Positions 59,255 through 64,000 of a DNA stretch of 64,000 nucleotides are shown here, piece by piece (position 1 is the stretch's first letter; the number at the start of each line of letters is the position of its first letter). Source of the DNA: Lewinellaceae bacterium (GTDB lineage: Bacteria > Bacteroidota > Bacteroidia > Chitinophagales > Saprospiraceae); assembly GCA_020636275.1 (NCBI GenBank), contig JACJYD010000001.1, positions 1,936,001 through 2,000,000 on the forward strand, written 5' to 3'. The position numbers were made by a program, and so were the translations under genes. Below the pieces are notes generated by a model. The model had not been told where the DNA came from and searched no databases. It worked only from the letters and a program-made list of their open reading frames with translations.

Positions 59255-59725
59255 CTATTCATCCCGGATGGAATCCAGTTTTTCCCGCAAGAGAACCCCT
59301 TTTGGGTTGAAGGTAAGTTCGAGCATTCCTTCGGGCAGGTCGAAATGGACCCGGTAGCAGACCGAATGGTCGGGATGTTCCATTTTGAACAGCACACTGG
59401 GGATCTCCCAATCCGGAAACCGCCGGGCGAGGAATTCCCGGATGGTGGAGGGCAGGTCGGCCAGTTCCAGGTAGGTGCAGGCGCAGAGCCACTGGCCGGT
59501 AGGGGAGTACCGGATCTCGCGGGAGAGGCCGTTTTCGAAGAAAGAGGCCCGGAAGTCATGCTCGCCTTTTACCCAAAAAACCTCCTCAGCATCCGGATAC
59601 CGGTCCTGAAAAGCTTTTTGTACTCCAACCGGCACCGGGCATACCGGATCCTCCCCATCCCATTGGGCCAGGACCGGAGTTATGCTGCCGAGCCAATAAA
59701 CCACCAGTAGCAACCAAAATTTCAT
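59255..59725 (-). CDS. Exported PepSY-like (DUF2874-type) protein
   Basis: 156 residues from ATG 59725 (MKFWLLLVVYWLG); the frame extends to 59767. Signal peptide ending near PVLAQ. The mature domain has the PepSY/BLIP-like pattern: VQKAFQDRYPDAEEVFWVKG, then RASFFENGLSREIRYSP and a second half STIREFLARRFPDWEI with VHFDLPEGMLELTFN. Such domains inhibit or bind partner proteins outside the cell; the target is unknown. Cys residues in DPVCPVPVG and LCACTY may form disulfides. It is isolated from its neighbours. Confidence 0.75.
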   Translation of the reverse strand: MKFWLLLVVYWLGSITPVLAQWDGEDPVCPVPVGVQKAFQDRYPDAEEVFWVKGEHDFRASFFENGLSREIRYSPTGQWLCACTYLELADLPSTIREFLARRFPDWEIPSVLFKMEHPDHSVCYRVHFDLPEGMLELTFNPKGVLLREKLDSIRDE

Positions 59726-59767
59726 ATCTGCAGCACTTGAGGTGAAAGTAGCTGGAGTAGACCTCAA

Positions 59768-60182
59768 TCATGGCACTAATTTAGGTGCAATTCGGGTGAA
59801 AAGAAGAAGCTTGGGGATAAAAAAATAAAAAAGTGTTCCAAAAATCCCTTAGGTTTTTGGAACACCTGTTCTTAGAGACGACTAGTTGGCCCTCTCTGGG
59901 AGAGGGCCCTCCCTAATTATTACCCATTTTCCTCATTGCCTAATTAATAGATCTATTGGCGTTCCTTTTTCCGCCTTTTGATCATCGCTTACAAAGGAAA
60001 TTTCTAAATACCAGAAATGCAATGACAATTGTCACTCCCGGCAAAAAAAATGTATTTTCAAAGGGGGCGGCAGAACGGATCGCTTTCCGTGCGATTTCGA
60101 GCAACTTCGGTGAATAAATTTGCCGTATGACATAAAATGCCCTAATTTACACGTCGCATTTTTTCACCCAAATTCACTCGGT
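59768..60182. terminator. Intergenic region with hairpin
   Basis: About 415 bp with no gene seen. A perfect 12-bp stem GTGTTCCAAAAA / TTTTTGGAACAC (59833-59844, 59854-59865) with a 9-nt loop is the only strong structure. The rest is A/T-rich, with no clear -7 element for the downstream membrane protein. Confidence 0.6.
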
Positions 60183-61043
60183 ATGCTAAACGTCGTTGTC
60201 GGTTTGGTCCTGATCTTTCTGCTTTACAGTCTGTTCGCGACCACTGTATTGGAACTGTTGGCCAGTTTGCTGGCTTTTCGCGGAAAGAACCTGGAAAAGG
60301 CGCTTCGCAATATGCTGGATACCGGTGATTCCAGCCTTTTCAATGCATTTGGGGATAATCCCTTATACTCGCAACTGGCCGGGCGTTTTATCGGAAAGAC
60401 CACCCCGCCATCCTATTTGACTTCGGAGAAATTCCGTTCCATCCTCTTTGCGGTCCTGGCCAAAGAAGGGGAGGAAACGGATGTGGACAAGTGGATAAGC
60501 GGCCTTCCCGACAGTCCGGTGAAATCCGTCCTTCATCAACTGTGGCAGGACGCCCGCAGCGACGGACAGGAGTTCAAGGAAAAGATCGAGTTGTGGTTTA
60601 ACGATGTCATGGACCGCGCCTCCGGATGGTACAAGCGGCACGTGCAGCGCGTACTGATCTTTCTGGGATTGATCATCGCCATTTCTTTCAATGTCGATTC
60701 GCTGCAGATCTACCGGCAGCTGTCGCGCGACCCGGATGCGGCCAACAAGATCGCCCTGGAAGCGGCCAAGGTCGTGGAAGGGCAGGAGGCGACAGAAGAC
60801 CCCCTGGCCCTCAAAAAGGAACTTTACGATCTGATCTCCGAAAATCTGGAAGTGCTGAAAAGCCCCCTGGGGATCGGGTGGGGGAACGTGCCGGTCGCCA
60901 ACCTGACCTGGCAACACTGGGTGTTCAAGGTGTTTGGCTGGCTGGTCACGGCTATGGCCATTTCCCTGGGGGCGCCTTTCTGGTTCGACCTCCTTCGCAA
61001 GATGGTCAATATCCGGTCCTCCGGCAAAGCCGTAAACGGATAA
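60183..61043 (+). CDS. Membrane protein with three hydrophobic segments, unknown function
   Basis: 286 residues from ATG 60183; the frame continues upstream to a TTG at 60120 that is less likely. Hydrophobic helices: VVVGLVLIFLLYSLFATTVLEL (residues 3-26), VLIFLGLIIAISFNVDSLQ (about 158-178) and VFKVFGWLVTAMAISLGAPFWFDLLRK near the end, followed by MVNIRSSGKAVNG. The loop between the first two is helical and charged. Homologous ends (FWFDLLRKMVNIRSSGK) are conserved in several bacterial phyla, but no function is known to me. The next gene (fdhD) starts 34 nt downstream. Confidence 0.8.
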   Translation: MLNVVVGLVLIFLLYSLFATTVLELLASLLAFRGKNLEKALRNMLDTGDSSLFNAFGDNPLYSQLAGRFIGKTTPPSYLTSEKFRSILFAVLAKEGEETDVDKWISGLPDSPVKSVLHQLWQDARSDGQEFKEKIELWFNDVMDRASGWYKRHVQRVLIFLGLIIAISFNVDSLQIYRQLSRDPDAANKIALEAAKVVEGQEATEDPLALKKELYDLISENLEVLKSPLGIGWGNVPVANLTWQHWVFKVFGWLVTAMAISLGAPFWFDLLRKMVNIRSSGKAVNG

Positions 61044-61077
61044 CGATGCATCGTTTTTTGAAAAATGATAACCGCTT

Positions 61078-61923
61078 ATGACGACTTCCTCCAAATCGAT
61101 ATGGAAGCTGGATTCGGGCGCCTGGAGCCGGAAGGACGATCAGTTGGCGGTGGAAGAACCGCTGGAGATCCGCATCGCATACGGGCAGGGAGCCGACCGC
61201 CGCCAAGAGTCCCTGTCGGTCACGATGCGCACACCGGGCAACGACCCCGAACTGGCCATCGGGTTCCTTTTTACGGAAGGGATCATCGGCTCGGCAGCCG
61301 ATATCCTCTCGACCCGCTTTGTAGGGACCCAATGGGAAGGGGATATGCAGTACAATTCCCTGCTGGTGGAGCTCGCCCCGGGCCTTTCTTTCGACCCCGG
61401 GAAATTGAGCCGGCATTTTTACACGGCCTCCAGTTGCGGCGTCTGCGGAAAGGGATCCATCGAGCTGGTCCGGACGCAGACCTGTTTTTTCCCCATAGCC
61501 CGGCGGCCGGTTGTCGCCGCTTCGACCTTATTCGCTTTCCCCGACCGGCTGCGCAACGCCCAGCCGCTGTTCTCCTGTACCGGCGGCATCCACGCGGCCG
61601 GCCTGTTCGACCGGGAAGGAGCGCTCCTCTTGCTGCGGGAAGATGTGGGACGGCACAATGCCCTGGATAAACTGGTCGGGGCCGCCCTCCGGGAAGGGCG
61701 CATACCATTGCGCGATCAGGCCCTCATGGTGAGCGGCAGGGCCAGTTTCGAGCTGGTCCAGAAGGCCCTGATGGCCGGCATTCCCATCCTCATCGCGGTG
61801 GGCGCCCCCAGCAGCCTCGCCGTCGACCTGGCCGAAGAATACGGAATGACCCTCGTTGGCTTCCTCCGGGAGAACAGCTTCAACGTCTATACCGGCGAGC
61901 ATAGGATTTTAATGGATGAATAG
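61078..61923 (+). CDS. fdhD: Formate dehydrogenase accessory sulfurtransferase FdhD
   Basis: 281 residues. The FdhD family is shown by VEEPLEIRI, RTPGNDPELAIGFLFTEGII, the catalytic CGVC loop (Cys120, Cys123), FSCTGGIHAAGLFD, REDVGRHNALDKLVG and FLRENSFNVYT. FdhD moves sulfur from a desulfurase to the molybdenum cofactor, which formate dehydrogenase needs for activity. The formate dehydrogenase itself is not in the window; a HypF gene for hydrogenase maturation begins 1.6 kb downstream, so an anaerobic metal-enzyme locus may continue to the right. It lies 27 nt before a small DUF7009-like gene. Confidence 0.95.
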   Translation: MTTSSKSIWKLDSGAWSRKDDQLAVEEPLEIRIAYGQGADRRQESLSVTMRTPGNDPELAIGFLFTEGIIGSAADILSTRFVGTQWEGDMQYNSLLVELAPGLSFDPGKLSRHFYTASSCGVCGKGSIELVRTQTCFFPIARRPVVAASTLFAFPDRLRNAQPLFSCTGGIHAAGLFDREGALLLLREDVGRHNALDKLVGAALREGRIPLRDQALMVSGRASFELVQKALMAGIPILIAVGAPSSLAVDLAEEYGMTLVGFLRENSFNVYTGEHRILMDE

Positions 61924-61950
61924 ATCAAAAACACTGCAAACCAATACCTT

Positions 61951-62316
61951 ATGAAATTACGCCTGGCTTCCGATACGATCCGCATCCGCGTCCGAAAATC
62001 CGATATCGGACTTTTGCAAAAAGAAGGACGCCTCCTGGAATCAATTGCCCTGCCCGCAGGCCCCCCGTTTGAATTTGCCGTGCAACTGGACCCCCACAAG
62101 AAAGAAATGGACGTTTCCTGGGAGGGACAACGCCTCACCGTATGGTTGCCGGCCGGACCCGCCGGACAGTGGATCGACAGCGAACAAGTGGGCATGGAAG
62201 CTTCCCTTCCCCTGGCCGGCAATGCCGCCCTTGACGTCGTGGTCGAAAAGGATTTTCCCTGCCAGCACCAGCCGACCACCGATCCCTCGGACACCTTCCA
62301 CGAGCTGGCGCCCTGA
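61951..62316 (+). CDS. Small conserved protein (DUF7009-like)
   Basis: 121 residues, no signal peptide. It reads as a mostly beta domain (MKLRLASDTIRIRVRKSDI, LPAGPPFEFAVQLD, LDVVVEKDFPCQH) with a C-terminal tail containing one Cys and two His that could hold a metal. This combination next to fdhD is seen in other Bacteroidota, and the family is sometimes listed as DUF7009; the match is from memory and not certain. Function unknown. It starts 27 nt after fdhD and probably belongs to the same transcript. Confidence 0.7.
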   Translation: MKLRLASDTIRIRVRKSDIGLLQKEGRLLESIALPAGPPFEFAVQLDPHKKEMDVSWEGQRLTVWLPAGPAGQWIDSEQVGMEASLPLAGNAALDVVVEKDFPCQHQPTTDPSDTFHELAP

Positions 62317-62353
62317 GAAGACGAACCGGACAAAAACACCAAAATTGAAACAT

Positions 62354-63406
62354 ATGAAAACAATACCCTCTTTTTTGTGGCTTATCCTGATCGGGACCGG
62401 CTTGCAATCCTGCATGCATTCCACCACTTTGCAGGTGCTTCAGCCCGCCGATATGCGCCTGCCCGAGCATATTTCCACCATTGCCACCATCGACCGCAGC
62501 AAGCCTTCCAACGGGTTCGTCAACGTGCTGGAAGGCCTTTTTACCGGCGAGGCCATCGGCCAGGATAAGCGGGGCCGCCTGTCGGCACTCGACGGCCTGA
62601 CCTACTCCCTGACCCGTACGCCCCGCTTTCAGGTCAAACCTACTGACGTTGAACTGGAAGGCACCAATACCGGCAACAACATGGCGCCCCCGCTTCCCTG
62701 GGCGGAGATCGAGTCGATCTGCGACCGCTATGGAGCAGATGCAGTATTGGCTATCGAACAATACGACAGCGACGCCATCGTCTCCACCCGGTCTTTTCAG
62801 GAAAAATACAAGGACAAGGAAGGCGTGGAGCGCTTCCGCACCCGCTACCGGGCCGATGCCGCGCTGGATGTGACCATCGGCTGGCGCCTGTACGATCCGA
62901 GCACCAAGATCATCGAAGACGAATTTTCGGTCCACCTCGATGAGAACTATTCTGCCAACGGAGATCAGGAAAGGCAGGCCCGGTCCAATTTGCCCGACCC
63001 GGCGCGCCGCTCCTTCGACCTGAGCTATAAGGCCGGTCAGCGTTACGGTATGCGCATCGCGCCCGTCTGGGTACCGGTTTCCCGCGCCTTTTTCACCTCC
63101 GGAAAAGGCATCTACAAGGAAACCATGAAGCAGGCCGCCCGGATGGCCGACAGCGAAAACTGGGATAAGGCAGTCGAGGTCTGGACCGATCTGGTTTCCA
63201 CCGCCGATCCGAAGACCGCCGGGCGCGCAGCCCACAACCTGGCCGTGTCCAGCGAGCGCCTGGGCCGCCTGGAAGAAGCCGTCGATTGGGCCGAAAAGGC
63301 GTGGCTGACCTATGGAAATAAAACCAGCCGCAATTATTTGGGCGTGCTCCGGCAACGGATCGAAGACGACCGGAAAGCGCGGTCCCAATTACCGAGTCGT
63401 ACCTGA
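62354..63406 (+). CDS. DUF6340-type lipoprotein with helical repeats
   Basis: 350 residues from ATG 62354, where the signal and lipobox begin (LIGTGLQSC, Cys20); the frame is open upstream to 62045 but overlaps the previous gene. The first part includes LQPADMRLPEHISTIATIDRS, followed by a conserved GADAVLAIEQYDSDA strand and WRLYDPSTKIIEDEF. The last 120 residues hold TPR-like helices (DSENWDKAVEVWTDLV, AAHNLAVSSERLGRLEEA). It belongs by pattern to the Bacteroidota DUF6340 lipoproteins. Role unknown; possibly an envelope stress or assembly factor. A 50-bp perfect palindrome follows. Confidence 0.8.
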   Translation: MKTIPSFLWLILIGTGLQSCMHSTTLQVLQPADMRLPEHISTIATIDRSKPSNGFVNVLEGLFTGEAIGQDKRGRLSALDGLTYSLTRTPRFQVKPTDVELEGTNTGNNMAPPLPWAEIESICDRYGADAVLAIEQYDSDAIVSTRSFQEKYKDKEGVERFRTRYRADAALDVTIGWRLYDPSTKIIEDEFSVHLDENYSANGDQERQARSNLPDPARRSFDLSYKAGQRYGMRIAPVWVPVSRAFFTSGKGIYKETMKQAARMADSENWDKAVEVWTDLVSTADPKTAGRAAHNLAVSSERLGRLEEAVDWAEKAWLTYGNKTSRNYLGVLRQRIEDDRKARSQLPSRT

Positions 63407-63463
63407 AGTTACACAGGCAGGTACTGCTGTGTTTTGCAAAATGTTTATTAATGAGGTTTGCTC

Positions 63464-63513
63464 ATTATAAAGAACGAATGGGCCGGCGCGCCGGCCCATT
63501 CGTTCTTTATAAT
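63464..63513 (+). terminator. Perfect 50-bp palindrome with T-run
   Basis: The sequence from ATTATAAAGAACGAATGG through GGCCGGCG is followed directly by its exact reverse complement and then TTTTTTTT. It ends the DUF6340-type transcript about 57 nt after the stop codon. The AscI-like GGCGCGCC core makes it visible by eye. Confidence 0.85.
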
Positions 63514-63563
63514 TTTTTTTTGAATCGCCGTATTTAATCCGCACCGGATTAAAAATTGAAGGA

Positions 63564-64000
63564 ATGAACTGTACCTTCTTTATTCGCATCACGGGCCAGG
63601 TACAGGGGGTCGGTTTTCGGCCTTTTGTATACCAACAGGCTGGGAAATACCGCCTGAAGGGTTGGGTCAACAACTCTCTGGAAGGGGTGCATATCCAGGT
63701 GTCGGGTGAAGCGGAGGCGGTGGAGGCTTTTATCCGCGCCTTGCGGGAAGAAAAACCGTCTGTAGCGCAGATCAACGAGTTCAGTGCGGTATCCGTTCCG
63801 TATCAGTCGTTTTCTTCCTTCGAGATCGTAAAGAGCAACCGGGAGGGCTCCGGTCAGCTCGTGCTGACGCCGGACCTGGCCCTGTGCCCGTCCTGCCGCG
63901 CCGAGCTGCACGATCCCGGAAACAGGCGATTCCGGTACCCGTTCATCACCTGCAACTATTGTGGACCCCGCTACTCCCTCCTCAAAGGCCTCCCGTACGA
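63564..64000 (+). CDS. hypF: Carbamoyltransferase HypF, N-terminal part (runs off the window)
   Basis: First 145 codons from ATG 63564. Residues 1-90 are the acylphosphatase domain (GQVQGVGFRPFVYQQA with the catalytic Arg, and GWVNNSLEGVHIQV with the Asn). Then the zinc-finger domain begins: LCPSCRAELHDPGNRRFRYPF and TCNYCGPRYSLL. This order is specific for HypF, which makes the thiocarbamoyl group used for the CN ligands of [NiFe]-hydrogenase. A hydrogenase and other hyp genes are expected to the right. With fdhD nearby this suggests a capacity for H2 or formate metabolism. Confidence 0.96.
   Translation, partial: MNCTFFIRITGQVQGVGFRPFVYQQAGKYRLKGWVNNSLEGVHIQVSGEAEAVEAFIRALREEKPSVAQINEFSAVSVPYQSFSSFEIVKSNREGSGQLVLTPDLALCPSCRAELHDPGNRRFRYPFITCNYCGPRYSLLKGLPY

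Overview
The window looks like chromosome of a gliding-type member of the Bacteroidota, most likely a Saprospiraceae-like lineage (Lewinella/Haliscomenobacter group). The placement rests on T9SS type A and type B (CHU_C) C-terminal domains, a hybrid two-component regulator with an AraC output domain, LytS/LytTR and DksA-like proteins of the Bacteroidota type, promoter -7 elements of the TAnnTTTG form, starts without Shine-Dalgarno sequences, and dispersed GC-rich palindromes between genes. No rRNA, tRNA or CRISPR was recognised. The genus is inference.

Layout. 1-5.2 kb: tandem secreted glycine-rich/ricin-type lectins (the first only a 3' end), small lipoproteins, a delta-60-repeat T9SS protein and a convergent cupin. 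5.7-14.2 kb: a 1391-residue hybrid two-component system (HTCS), a LivK-like binding lipoprotein, a degenerate receiver, an NCS1 permease lacking its middle helices, and a thioredoxin-like lipoprotein. 14.4-31.0 kb: two very large genes encoding what looks like a complete Tc (ABC) toxin: a fused TcB-TcC with an AT-rich C-terminal effector of unknown type, then TcA. 31.4-38.3 kb: a giant CHU_C adhesin split by a frameshift at a run of eight C, followed by a convergent ECF sigma factor. 38.9-42.2 kb: a stress cluster (hsp20 relic, superoxide dismutase, Dps, PRPP-synthetase-like protein, UspA, coiled-coil protein) with tandem 97-bp palindromic repeats. 42.3-50.4 kb: thioredoxin-like protein, NTF2/SDR/CrtI-like trio, patatin, 4-TM protein, NhaD antiporter, M50 protease. 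50.6-58.3 kb: YceI plus LytS/LytTR, a 37-residue membrane peptide, two c-heme lipoproteins, an OB-fold protein, a second YceI and a DUF5777 barrel. 58.3-64 kb: DksA-like protein, PepSY-like protein, a membrane protein, FdhD, a DUF6340-type lipoprotein and the start of HypF.

The clearest undescribed signal is regulatory. Three promoters (lectin, LivK-like, thioredoxin-like) each carry two copies of a 14-bp box close to GAAACAATAGTCCA, always 21 bp apart, with the second box ending exactly 22 nt before a [TC]AnnTTTG -7 element. A fourth promoter (2.2 kb) has one box at the same 22-nt distance. Two of the first boxes lie in the 3' ends of the upstream genes, one of them the HTCS gene. This suggests a small HTCS regulon linking secreted lectins with the transporter/thioredoxin genes. 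The other main finding is the Tc toxin with its unassigned effector.
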